A model generated the notes under the pieces. It was not told the origin of the DNA. It ran no database searches and was given only the letters and a program-made list of their open reading frames with translations. A program made the position numbers and the translations under genes. This document shows, piece after piece, positions 12,787 through 21,152 of a DNA stretch of 41,820 nt. Origin of the DNA: a virus; IMG/VR virus record IMGVR_UViG_3300031787_000276, positions 1-41,820 of that record, one strand, 5' to 3'. The first letter of the stretch is position 1; each line of letters starts with the position of its first letter.

Positions 12787-15183
12787 TTGGCAGAGAGTCC
12801 TTTATACATATCCTCGGCAAATAGTAGTGGACAGTCGCTTAAAGACTTCCAAATTACTACTGATGTAGCGTCTAAAAAAGATTATTTATACGGTAAAAAC
12901 GTTGCCCAAAATATCTATTCTACAATTTATGGTAACCAAACTTATTTTTGGTTAAGAAACAATAGATTTAGAAAAAACAGACAAATTGCTAACGGTAAAG
13001 TAGACATGAGTGTGTTTATGGACCGATTGGAAATGAATGGCAAAGCCAATTTTGTAAATATAAACTGGAAATCAATTATTATTGGTAATACTATTGTTGC
13101 TAGGTTGGTTGGTTCTTGGATGAGTCGTAGAGAAAAAATTACAGTTAATGCTAATGACACCGCATCTGCAATGTTAAAACAAAGACAAGCAGATGAGGCA
13201 GAATTTTTATACAGAAATAAAGAAACTCTTGCTCAATTACAGCAAGAATCTGGTGTTGAAATTATTCCTAAAGATACATTTGTTGCAGAAGATAAAGATG
13301 AATTAGATCAATGGATAATGGAGTTCAATCATTTGCCAGAAGAAATATTATACAGCATTGGTTGTAATAATGTTTTTGAAGCCAATGGCTGGAACGATGT
13401 TTTGAAACAAAGATTATTGCATGATTCAGCTGAGGTTGGATTAGTTTGTACATATACTTGGATGGATGAAGAAGGTGAAGTTCATGTTCAATGGATTAGA
13501 CCTGAAAATGCTATTTATTCATATTCTGATTTCCCTGATTTTAGAGATACGACTTATAGAGGTCACATTCTTTCAATGAAGATTAGTGAAGTAAGAGCAA
13601 GATATAGTAAAGCAGCAGGGGGTACACTTTCTGAAGAAGATATATTTCAATTAGCTCAATCATCAAAAGAGTATCAACTTACTGATAAGATTAAGTGGAT
13701 GCAAGATTGGAATGTCGCTTGGCTAAGACCTTATGATGAGTGGAATATTGATTTAGTTAATTTTGAAATTCGCACATTAGATTCTGATGGTTATACTGTT
13801 ACTAAAACTAAAAAGAATGGTAGCACTATTATCAAAAAAGGTAAGCCAGAAAAATTAGATGAAAATCAAGAATATTTAGAAGAGAAAAAGTGGAATATTT
13901 ATCATGGTGTTTATTGCCCAGTTACTCAAACAATGATTCATTGGGGAATTAAGAAAAACATGATTCGTCCACAAGATCCAAAAGAAATAGGCAACGCAGA
14001 ATTTTCTTATAGCTTTTATATGTATGATCCTTATGACATGCGTAACGTAGCTGTACCAGAAAAAATTGAAGAGCCTATTGAACAAATGATTTTAGCTAGA
14101 TTAAAGATACAACAACTTGTAGCTAAAATGGTACCGGCAGGTGCGGCAATTGATGTTGACGCATTACAGGAGCTTGACTTAGGTTTAGGTGATTCTGTAA
14201 AGCCTATTGATGTTCAAAAGATATGGGAACAAACAGGTAAACTTTATTATCGCGGTAGAGATGCTGAAGGTAATCGTATTCCTGTTCCAATTACAGAATT
14301 AGCTAATACAGGTTTTTCTCCTCAATTACAAGCTTTAATTCAGTTATATCAATTCCATTATCAAGTATTAAAAGATGAATTAGGTGAAGATCCTAATTTA
14401 ATGAACCAAGCTGCACAACCAAGAGTGGCTGCTTCTAATATTGAGGCTTCAAGAGTTTTAGCAAATAACGCTACTGAATATATGTATGATGCATATATCT
14501 ATGTAATGGAAGAAACTGCTAAAAAGGTGGCTTGTTTAATAAATAAAAGTGTTACACATGGTGCTAAAAAATATAGCGATTTATTAAAGGAAGAGCAGGT
14601 AAAGGACAGAAATTTTGTTGCTTCTATAAAAATGATGCCTGATGACGTTCAACTTGCTACATTGCAAGCAATGATGAACAATGCTATTGCGTCAAATCCT
14701 CAATTAGTTATTTACTTAGATCCATTTAAAGCAATGAGAATGGCTAAAGAAAATGTAGAACTTGGGGAATTGTATTTTAGACAAGCTCAAAAAAGATTTA
14801 TAAAAACCGAGCAAGAAAAAGCTATGGTTAATTCTCAGCAAAATGCAGAAGCTCAACAAGCGAGTATTCAATCTAAGATGCAGGCAGATAGCTCTCTTGA
14901 ACAGCAAAAGTCTTTAACAAAGGAAAAGGAAATAATTTTACAAGGTGTTTTTGATCTTGCAAAAGCAAATATTCCTGTACCAGCAGAACTTCAGACATTA
15001 GTTGCTAATATGTTACAGAACGTCACCGTCCCAATTGCTGTTCAAAATCAACAACAACAACAAGCATTAGCTCAACAACAGCAAGCTCAAATGGAGCAAA
15101 TGCAACAGCAAGAAATGGAACAAGGTTCTGAAGAACAACAAATGGAACCTGAATTACAAGAACAAATGGAAACACAACAATAA
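12787..15183 (+). CDS. Portal protein
   Basis: About 800 residues, directly after TerL. It has the features of crAss-like portals: an N-terminal arm, FWLRNNRFRKNRQIANGKVD, NFVNINWKSIIIGNTIVARL, a wing/stem region with helices (IEEPIEQMILARLKIQQLVA, AASNIEASRVLANNATEYMY), and a long Gln/Met-rich C-terminal barrel (EQMQQQEMEQ). Twelve copies should form the DNA channel at one capsid vertex. The start is uncertain because there is no ATG. TTG at 12766 is possible but lies inside the -7 box TATATTTG, so transcripts from that promoter would miss it; TTG at 12787 stands at the same distance from the box as the ATGs of other units, so I prefer it. Readthrough from TerL could still use 12766. Confidence 0.85.
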   Translation: MAESPLYISSANSSGQSLKDFQITTDVASKKDYLYGKNVAQNIYSTIYGNQTYFWLRNNRFRKNRQIANGKVDMSVFMDRLEMNGKANFVNINWKSIIIGNTIVARLVGSWMSRREKITVNANDTASAMLKQRQADEAEFLYRNKETLAQLQQESGVEIIPKDTFVAEDKDELDQWIMEFNHLPEEILYSIGCNNVFEANGWNDVLKQRLLHDSAEVGLVCTYTWMDEEGEVHVQWIRPENAIYSYSDFPDFRDTTYRGHILSMKISEVRARYSKAAGGTLSEEDIFQLAQSSKEYQLTDKIKWMQDWNVAWLRPYDEWNIDLVNFEIRTLDSDGYTVTKTKKNGSTIIKKGKPEKLDENQEYLEEKKWNIYHGVYCPVTQTMIHWGIKKNMIRPQDPKEIGNAEFSYSFYMYDPYDMRNVAVPEKIEEPIEQMILARLKIQQLVAKMVPAGAAIDVDALQELDLGLGDSVKPIDVQKIWEQTGKLYYRGRDAEGNRIPVPITELANTGFSPQLQALIQLYQFHYQVLKDELGEDPNLMNQAAQPRVAASNIEASRVLANNATEYMYDAYIYVMEETAKKVACLINKSVTHGAKKYSDLLKEEQVKDRNFVASIKMMPDDVQLATLQAMMNNAIASNPQLVIYLDPFKAMRMAKENVELGELYFRQAQKRFIKTEQEKAMVNSQQNAEAQQASIQSKMQADSSLEQQKSLTKEKEIILQGVFDLAKANIPVPAELQTLVANMLQNVTVPIAVQNQQQQQALAQQQQAQMEQMQQQEMEQGSEEQQMEPELQEQMETQQ

Positions 15184-15202
15184 AACTATAAAATAAAATA
15201 AA

Positions 15203-15550
15203 ATGGCAACGGTAAGCAAGCTCTTAATAAGACTTCAAAAATTTAGTTCTAAAATTAGTACAGTTGTAGATGCAACTGATTCTTTTAATGCTAATGGTAG
15301 TTTTTACCAAGATTTATCTGGCTGGGACTCAGCTGTAGTTCAAGTAGTAACTCCTTCTGCGGCAGTTAATTTTACCACAACGAATGATGATGGTGCAATT
15401 GAAGGTCAGTTATTGCCAGCTCCAGAAGTTCCAATTAACTGGGTTACTGTTCTAGGTGTTAATTTAACTACTAAAACAGACGTTTCATCAATTAATGCAA
15501 GTGGCATTGTGGCATTTGGCATTATTGGTAAATATTTAAAAATAGCTTAA
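15203..15550 (+). CDS. Small virion protein, possibly decoration or head fibre
   Basis: A 115-residue beta-rich protein between portal and scaffold: LIRLQKFSSKISTVVDATDS, then FYQDLSGWDSAVVQVVTPSA, VNFTTTNDDGAIEGQLLP and ASGIVAFGIIGKYLKIA. The sequence is dominated by small and hydrophobic strand-forming residues and lacks catalytic motifs. The position among head genes suggests a capsid accessory. I have no family assignment. Confidence 0.6.
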   Translation: MATVSKLLIRLQKFSSKISTVVDATDSFNANGSFYQDLSGWDSAVVQVVTPSAAVNFTTTNDDGAIEGQLLPAPEVPINWVTVLGVNLTTKTDVSSINASGIVAFGIIGKYLKIA

Positions 15551-15561
15551 AATAAATTAAA

Positions 15562-15825
15562 ATGGCAAGTTACGCATACGTTTTATCTAAAAATACATAT
15601 CCAACAGCTCAAGAAGCTTATAATGTTGGAGTTTTACAAGGAACCAGAATAGTTTATGCAACCACAGCAACTTTGACTAGTGCTAATATTCTATATGCTG
15701 AAAGTGATTTAATCCAACCAATTTACGGAAACGGTTCTGATTGGTATGGAGTTCAATTACTTACAAATACTGGTGTCAAGTATGCCATTACAATTGATGT
15801 AGATGGCTCTATAGTTATAGATTAA
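15562..15825 (+). CDS. Small unknown virion-operon protein
   Basis: An 87-residue protein with a Tyr/Thr/Val-rich, beta-prone sequence: MASYAYVLSKNTYPTAQEAY, LQGTRIVYATTATLTS, IQPIYGNGSDWYGVQLL, ending TIDVDGSIVID. It starts 11 bases after the preceding gene and ends 23 before the scaffold gene. It shares no clear pattern with the small paralogues at 8831-9482. A minor capsid or decoration protein is the simplest guess from position. Confidence 0.55.
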   Translation: MASYAYVLSKNTYPTAQEAYNVGVLQGTRIVYATTATLTSANILYAESDLIQPIYGNGSDWYGVQLLTNTGVKYAITIDVDGSIVID

Positions 15826-15848
15826 TAACGAAAAACAAATAAGCATTT

Positions 15849-17039
15849 ATGCTAGAAAATCAAGACATGTCAGCTCCAATAAAGCTGGCAGAAGGTTACA
15901 ATCCGTTTTCGGATGAAGATGTTGTACCACAAGTGCAACCGCAAGTAGAAGTAGCCCCTACTGCAAATGAAGAACAAAATGTTGACAATACAGCTAATTC
16001 ATCTCCGGATGCGATAGTTAGTGAGAATCAACAACAACAAACAGATTATTCTACTTTTAACCCAGATTCTTTTATTAAAGAAAGATTTGGTTTTGATACA
16101 GTAGATGAAGCTGAAACAGAATTTTTGAGATTAATTGAAGAAAGGGAGCAAACTCCACAATTTGATTTTTCTGATGATGTAAGTAGAACTCTTTTTGATG
16201 CAATTAAAGAAGGTAAGACTGATGATGTTTATCAAATTTTAAATGAACAAAAAAAACTTGATAAATTAACTAATTCGGAATTAACAACTGAAATTGCAGC
16301 TGAAATTGTAAAAACAAACATTCAAAACAAGTTTAAGGATTTAAGTGCGGATGAAGTTGATCTTTTATTTTATGATCAATTTTTCGTACCTTTGAAACCT
16401 GAACAAGGTTATGATGAAACTGATGAGGATTATGCTGATAAGTTAAAGACTTGGCAAGCACAAGCTGATTACACAGAGAAACGTCTGATGATTGAAGCTA
16501 AAGTGCTTAGACCAGAAATAGCAAAGTTAAAAAGTGAAATAAAACTACCAGATATTTATAATGAGGCCGGAAGGGAGGCGCAATATCAAGAGGAATTTGA
16601 ATATTTGCAACAAGCTAGGTCAATTTATGAAAAAACGCTTGATTCTGAATTTCAATCTTTTAATGGATTTAATGTTTCGGTTAAAGACGATGATGTTGAA
16701 ATACCGATTTCATTTAATGTAGCAGAGGATGAGAGATTAGCATTAAAGCAAGAACTATCAGATTTTGATGGCGAAGCTTATTTAGAAAACAGATGGTTTA
16801 ACGAGGAAGGAAAACCAAACGTAAGACAAATAATGGCCGACAAGTATGTTCTTGAAAATTTGCCTAGAATTTTGCAAAAGGTGGCTAATGAAGCAGCATC
16901 TCAAAGATTGCTTGCTCATTTAAAGAAGAGTGGTAACGTAAGCATTAACCAAACCCCCACTCCGCAAGGAACGGCTCCAAGTCTAAATCCAAATGCTGCT
17001 ATACAGGAGCAATTGGCTAATTGGGCTTTTAGTTCGTAA
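15849..17039 (+). CDS. Probable capsid scaffolding protein
   Basis: A 396-residue, strongly acidic protein placed directly before the major capsid gene, where scaffolds normally lie. It has a disordered Pro/Gln/Glu-rich N-terminus (residues 1-65), a helical middle (FDTVDEAETEFLRLIEEREQ, LTTEIAAEIVKTNIQNKFKD), long coiled-coil segments (EAKVLRPEIAKLKSEIKL, EYLQQARSIYEKTLDS) and a C-terminal tail with PTPQGTAPSLNP. High charge, coiled coil and low complexity fit a protein that shapes the procapsid and then leaves. No protease motif is visible, so how it leaves is unclear. The assignment rests on composition and position. Confidence 0.65.
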   Translation: MLENQDMSAPIKLAEGYNPFSDEDVVPQVQPQVEVAPTANEEQNVDNTANSSPDAIVSENQQQQTDYSTFNPDSFIKERFGFDTVDEAETEFLRLIEEREQTPQFDFSDDVSRTLFDAIKEGKTDDVYQILNEQKKLDKLTNSELTTEIAAEIVKTNIQNKFKDLSADEVDLLFYDQFFVPLKPEQGYDETDEDYADKLKTWQAQADYTEKRLMIEAKVLRPEIAKLKSEIKLPDIYNEAGREAQYQEEFEYLQQARSIYEKTLDSEFQSFNGFNVSVKDDDVEIPISFNVAEDERLALKQELSDFDGEAYLENRWFNEEGKPNVRQIMADKYVLENLPRILQKVANEAASQRLLAHLKKSGNVSINQTPTPQGTAPSLNPNAAIQEQLANWAFSS

Positions 17040-17087
17040 CTTAAATATTACCCTTGGAGAAGGTGTTAAAATAAAAAATTAAATATT

Positions 17088-18500
17088 ATGGCAGGGATAC
17101 CTACCTCTAATATTCTGCAACCGGGTGCAATATCACTCCAGTCCCAGAATCGTCAACTGATGGTTGACTTACAATTATTAACCCCACAGTACTATAAGCA
17201 GTACACTCAAAAGTACGGTAACGAAGATTTTACTTGGTGGTTAGCAGCTCATAGTGGCATGGAAGAAGTTAAAAACTTAAACTACTTCTGGTTTGAAAAC
17301 CGCGGTAAATTAATGCCGGGTGTTACAAACGAATCTACTGTAGCAGCAGGTGTTGGTGCAACTTTAACTTTAACTCTTGGTCAAGAAGCGTATTACAACA
17401 GTGGTACTCAATCTCCATTAAGATTAAAAGAAACTTTGCGTGTTGCTTCTTCTAACGTAGAGGGTGTTATCGTTTCAATTGATGATACAACTCCTTACGC
17501 TTTCACATTTGAAGTTGCTCCTAAGCAAACTAGTCAGCGTTTTGCTTCAGCTGGTGTAAACTCATTACTTGCTGGTGAGGTTTTATTATTTGGCGGTGAC
17601 GCTGATGCTGGTGAAGCTTCAACTCAAATCAATCCTTTAATCCAATTGGATCAAAGATATGATAACTATGTAACAGAAATTCGTGATGGTTGGAGCAATA
17701 CCGACTTAGCACAAATGGCTGAAACATATTATGAGTTCCCTGTATCTCCTGATATGGCTGCAAATGGTGCAACTGCATTTACATACAAAGGTATGTACAA
17801 AACACTTGTACGTTTCAAAAACAACGTAGAAGCTAAATTAATGCGTGGTAACTTACAAAACAATAGCGCTATTGATTCTAATTCTCAAGGTTCTGTAGGT
17901 ATCATCCCTAAAGTTGTTGCTGACGGTGAAACTGTTGGTTACACTCCGGGTACACTTGATATCGCTAAACTTCATGAGATTACTCGTATCATGGACGTTA
18001 ATGGTTGTGCTAAGCAATCTGCATGGTTAGCTGATATTTTCCAAAGACAAGACTTCAGTGATGGTATCTTCTCTGCATACCCTGCTGGTGCTTTCGTTTA
18101 TGGTCAAGGCGAAAAGTCAAAAGAAGCTTCTGTTGCTTATGGCTTCCAAGAAATCTTCATTGACGGTTACTTATTATCTGTTAAGAAGTACTCTCAATTC
18201 AACACTGAGGTTACAACTGGTTTAACTCCTAACGTAGATTACTTCCGTAATTTCGGTCTAATCTATCCAATGGGTGAAACTAAGGATGCAAAAACTGCTC
18301 AAGTTTACAAGAATATTACTATCATGTATCAGCAACCTCCGGTAGGTGGTACTGTTGGTAACGGTATTCGCGTATGGCAATATGGTGGTGGATCTCCTAA
18401 TCCAACAGATGGTACAATGACTAATCAAATCGCAATGATCACTTATCGTGGTACTCGCGTTTGTGCAGCAAATCAGTTTATCATCCTTCAAGGTAACTAA
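17088..18500 (+). CDS. Major capsid protein
   Basis: A 470-residue protein with the composition and length of HK97-fold capsid proteins of crAss-like and other Bacteroidota podoviruses. Features are an N-terminal arm (SNILQPGAISLQSQNRQLMV), WWLAAHSGMEEVKNLNYFWF, an A-domain-like region rich in Gly and Thr, the helix AKLMRGNLQN (spine-helix type) and a C-terminal part VYKNITIMYQQPPVGG. Its coding sequence uses more GGT, GCT and CGT codons than its neighbours, as expected of the most expressed virion protein. It follows the scaffold gene by 48 bases and is followed by a strong hairpin terminator, allowing high, separately tuned output. Confidence 0.85.
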   Translation: MAGIPTSNILQPGAISLQSQNRQLMVDLQLLTPQYYKQYTQKYGNEDFTWWLAAHSGMEEVKNLNYFWFENRGKLMPGVTNESTVAAGVGATLTLTLGQEAYYNSGTQSPLRLKETLRVASSNVEGVIVSIDDTTPYAFTFEVAPKQTSQRFASAGVNSLLAGEVLLFGGDADAGEASTQINPLIQLDQRYDNYVTEIRDGWSNTDLAQMAETYYEFPVSPDMAANGATAFTYKGMYKTLVRFKNNVEAKLMRGNLQNNSAIDSNSQGSVGIIPKVVADGETVGYTPGTLDIAKLHEITRIMDVNGCAKQSAWLADIFQRQDFSDGIFSAYPAGAFVYGQGEKSKEASVAYGFQEIFIDGYLLSVKKYSQFNTEVTTGLTPNVDYFRNFGLIYPMGETKDAKTAQVYKNITIMYQQPPVGGTVGNGIRVWQYGGGSPNPTDGTMTNQIAMITYRGTRVCAANQFIILQGN

Positions 18501-18523
18501 TTTTAATTACCTTTAATTAATCG

Positions 18524-18554
18524 GGTAGCGGCAACTTTATTGATTGTCGCTACC
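18524..18554 (+). terminator. Hairpin terminator after the capsid gene
   Basis: GGTAGCGGCAA (18524-18534) pairs with TTGTCGCTACC (18544-18554), an 11-bp stem with one G-T pair and a 9-base loop, followed by TATTTTAAA. It lies 24 bases after the capsid stop and could limit readthrough or protect the 3' end of the capsid mRNA. Confidence 0.7.
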
Positions 18555-18580
18555 TATTTTAAACATATAAAAACCATTTT

Positions 18581-19471
18581 ATGGCTCGTTTAAAGGCAGT
18601 AGGCATACAAGATGCCAATTTTTCACAACAAGGTGAACAAGTACAATCAAGACAATACGAAGAATCTACAGCAGCGCTTAATGAAGCGCCCGTAGCTACC
18701 GGTAATACTTTTAAAATTTTCAAATTATCAGACACCAAAAAAAATGGTAAATACCACATGGAAGGTATTGATGATGTTTGGAATGAAAAGAAGGGTAGAA
18801 TGGAGAGAATTAGACTTTTGAGAGGCTATCCAAGCATTTGGGTTGAGGATCAAAAAGGTTTAGAAAAATCATTCGTAGAGCAAAATAGAAGAAGTCTAAT
18901 CTTTGATAGAAGGGTTTTAAGGGTTGCAGAATATGATGTAGAAGCTCTTGAGTTTTTAAATCTTTGTAATGCTAACCTAGATAATCCAAATAGAAAAGGA
19001 ACTAGAAAAGTAACATTTTTCCAATGGAATCCTCAGAGAACAGCAGAGCTTGAACGCGCTAAGAGAGTTGCTAAAGTTGAAGCTATTAAGTATGCTTCCC
19101 TAGCTTCTGACGAGGAAATGCGTAAGCACTGTAATTATCTTGGAATTTCATTTGTAGATGAATTAGGTATGCCTAAATCATTGGAAGCATTAAGAAACGA
19201 CTATGAGCTTTACGCTGAGGCACAACCTAATAAGTTTATGCAAAGCGCTGGCTCTAAAGAAGTTGAAATAGCTTACATTGTTAAAAAGGCATTAATTGAC
19301 AATAAAATAGATACTACTACTAAGAAAGGATCTGCTTATTGGTCAGGTGATGGTGGTTTTATTTGCAAGATACCTTCAGATAAAAAGCCACAAAATTACT
19401 TGGTTGAATTTGCAATGTTCCCTCAAGATGAAAGTAGGGCATTTTTAGAGCAATTAAAGAAGCTAGTTTAA
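18581..19471 (+). CDS. Unknown protein between capsid and ring genes
   Basis: A 296-residue basic, mixed alpha/beta protein. It starts MARLKAVGIQDANFSQQGEQ with a disordered head, then FKIFKLSDTKKNGKYHMEGI, RLLRGYPSIWVEDQKGLEKS, NRKGTRKVTFFQWNPQRTAE and a helical segment MRKHCNYLGISFVDELGMP. It is isolated between two hairpin terminators, the only virion-operon gene so enclosed. It could be a minor head or head-completion protein or a DNA-binding internal protein; I see no motif to choose between them. Confidence 0.6.
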   Translation: MARLKAVGIQDANFSQQGEQVQSRQYEESTAALNEAPVATGNTFKIFKLSDTKKNGKYHMEGIDDVWNEKKGRMERIRLLRGYPSIWVEDQKGLEKSFVEQNRRSLIFDRRVLRVAEYDVEALEFLNLCNANLDNPNRKGTRKVTFFQWNPQRTAELERAKRVAKVEAIKYASLASDEEMRKHCNYLGISFVDELGMPKSLEALRNDYELYAEAQPNKFMQSAGSKEVEIAYIVKKALIDNKIDTTTKKGSAYWSGDGGFICKIPSDKKPQNYLVEFAMFPQDESRAFLEQLKKLV

Positions 19472-19492
19472 TACTTTCCCCCCAAATATAAG

Positions 19493-19527
19493 AAGCCCTC
19501 GTAACCTAAAAATTACGGGGCTTTTTT
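19493..19527 (+). terminator. Rho-independent terminator
   Basis: AGCCCTCGTAA pairs with TTACGGGGCT (one bulged T) around an A-rich loop, followed by TTTTTT at 19522-19527. It stands 20-odd bases after the preceding stop and just before the next promoter, so it cleanly divides the virion operon here. Confidence 0.8.
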
Positions 19528-19539
19528 ATTACTTTTTCG

Positions 19540-19547
19540 TATATTTG
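19540..19547 (+). promoter_or_regulatory. -7 element of the ring/tail operon
   Basis: TATATTTG matches the Bacteroidota -7 consensus. Its G is 18 bp before the ATG at 19565, and it directly follows a terminator, so a new transcript must start here. No TTTG is found 19-21 bp upstream, where the terminator tail lies instead. Confidence 0.6.
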
Positions 19548-19564
19548 TTGTATAACTTATTTCA

Positions 19565-20233
19565 ATGAATGTTAATGATGTATATCGTATTTGCCAGTAT
19601 GCGGTTAATAAGGCGCAGAACGGCTATTTGACTCCAGCAGAGTTTAATCTGACTATAAATCAAGCGCAGATTTCATATCAAGACTATTTATTAGGTGAAT
19701 TTCAACAATATCAATACGGAAGGCCTCAAGCTAGAATTAATTATAGTCAAAATGAAAACACTAGACAAAGGTTAACCCCTTTGATTGCAGAATCTAATTT
19801 AACTATAAATAGCGGAACTGGAGTTGCTCCGGCACCAGCTGATTTTTTGCAAGTTGATGCTATGTGGAAGTCTGATGGTTTGCATAGAATAAGATTTGTT
19901 TCTCAAGATAAATTGTATTCTTATTACAATAGCCAAATTGATCCAATTGCGGACAACCCGATATACTTGCTAGAAGATAATCAATTTCAGTTTTATCCTA
20001 AAACATTAGGTACCGCAATTTTATCTTATGTAAAATCTGCTCCAGATATTGTTTGGGGTTATACTACGGTTAGTGGTAGACCAGTTTACAATGCCGGAAC
20101 AAGTGTTCAACCCGTTTGGGCTGAAATAGATATTCTTGAGATTATTACTCGTGCATTAAAGTTAATTGGATTAAATTTACAAGACGGAGCGGTTATGCAA
20201 TATGCTAATCAAATAAACCAAACTGGACAATAA
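19565..20233 (+). CDS. Head-to-tail ring/adaptor protein candidate
   Basis: A 222-residue protein, first of the connector cluster. The N-terminal helices (VYRICQYAVNKAQNGYLTPA, FNLTINQAQISYQDYLLGEF) are followed by a beta-rich middle (PIYLLEDNQFQFYPKTLGTA) and a C-terminal helix (IDILEIITRALKLIGLNLQD). This helix-strand-helix build resembles ring proteins and adaptors that sit below the portal in crAss-like phages. Its stop and the next ATG overlap by one base (TAATG). The identification is by position and shape. Confidence 0.5.
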   Translation: MNVNDVYRICQYAVNKAQNGYLTPAEFNLTINQAQISYQDYLLGEFQQYQYGRPQARINYSQNENTRQRLTPLIAESNLTINSGTGVAPAPADFLQVDAMWKSDGLHRIRFVSQDKLYSYYNSQIDPIADNPIYLLEDNQFQFYPKTLGTAILSYVKSAPDIVWGYTTVSGRPVYNAGTSVQPVWAEIDILEIITRALKLIGLNLQDGAVMQYANQINQTGQ

Positions 20234-20865
20234 TGACTAGGTATCAATTAATAGAAAGAATATTAAGGCAAATATACAACGGTCAGCCTTCTGATGATTC
20301 TAATATCACATACGGATTAGTTAATCAGTGGCTAAATGATGCTATTGGGGCAGCAGCTAAAAAGAATTATACAGACAACATTCAACTAGATGGAGTGTCT
20401 TACATAAATAATTCATTTTATACTACTTTTAAGAATTTAGATATATATGCTGAAACGGTAGACAATGTTACTTATAGGGTTGATTTACCATCTATACCTG
20501 TTGCACTAGGAAGAAATGAAGGAGTTGCTACATTACAGTTTGTTGGAGATAAAAAAACTTCACAAACAGCAATTCCATTAAGCATGAATCAGATTGCTTA
20601 TCAAGAGCAGTTAAGGCCTATTCAGAATAAAATAGCATATTGGGTTGAAGGTCAAAACATTTATGTAAAAAGCTCAATACCTTTGACATCGTACAAGGCA
20701 ACAATTAGAATGGTTAGTGGCGGTGATTCAACAGATTTGGATTCAACATTAATTATTCCTGATGATTATATGCCAGTAGTAGTAGAATATATTAAAGGTC
20801 AATTAGTTTTTGAAAAGTCAAGGCCTATAGACCAAAGTAATGATGGAGTAGATAATAATAACTAA
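20233..20865 (+). CDS. Second ring/tail connector protein candidate
   Basis: A 210-residue protein coupled to the preceding gene by a TAATG overlap. It begins with a helix typical of connectors (YQLIERILRQIYNGQPSDDS, LVNQWLNDAIGAAAKKNY), has a beta-rich core with VEGQNIYVKSSIPLTSYKAT, and ends LIIPDDYMPVVVEYIKGQLV followed by an acidic Asn/Asp tail. Similar C-terminal patterns are known to me from Bacteroidota phage structural genes without a defined role. Ring or tail-tube function is inferred from the neighbours. Confidence 0.5.
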   Translation: MTRYQLIERILRQIYNGQPSDDSNITYGLVNQWLNDAIGAAAKKNYTDNIQLDGVSYINNSFYTTFKNLDIYAETVDNVTYRVDLPSIPVALGRNEGVATLQFVGDKKTSQTAIPLSMNQIAYQEQLRPIQNKIAYWVEGQNIYVKSSIPLTSYKATIRMVSGGDSTDLDSTLIIPDDYMPVVVEYIKGQLVFEKSRPIDQSNDGVDNNN

Positions 20866-20877
20866 AAATAACAACCA

Positions 20878-21150
20878 ATGAAACCAATTAGAGATTTTGT
20901 TTTAGTAAAACCATTTATGGCTGATGAAATTACAGAAGGCGGATTATTTATTCCTGAAGGATTCAGAGAAAGAAGTAGTAAAGCTAAAGTAATTGCTGTT
21001 GGTCGTGGAACTTCTAAAATAAAAATGGAAGCCAAAAAAGATGATTGCATTTTTCATATCAAGGGAGCAGGGGAGCCTGTTGTTGTAGGTAATGAATTGC
21101 ATTTTTTAATTCGTCAAAACGATATATTAGCTTATTTTTCAAATAATTAA
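20878..21150 (+). CDS. groES: GroES-like co-chaperonin (Cpn10)
   Basis: A 90-residue protein with the full Cpn10 layout: MKPIRDFVLVKPF as the first strands, a mobile loop EITEGGLFIPEGFRERSS whose GGLFIP corresponds to the GroEL-binding hydrophobic tripeptide region (GGIVL in GroES), KAKVIAVGRGTSK, a roof segment and the C-terminal LIRQNDILAYF. It should cap host GroEL, perhaps to admit the phage capsid protein, as gp31 does for T4. It is embedded between ring and tail genes, 12 bases after one and two before the next, so it is made with virion proteins. No GroEL gene is present. Confidence 0.85.
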   Translation: MKPIRDFVLVKPFMADEITEGGLFIPEGFRERSSKAKVIAVGRGTSKIKMEAKKDDCIFHIKGAGEPVVVGNELHFLIRQNDILAYFSNN

Positions 21151-21152
21151 AA

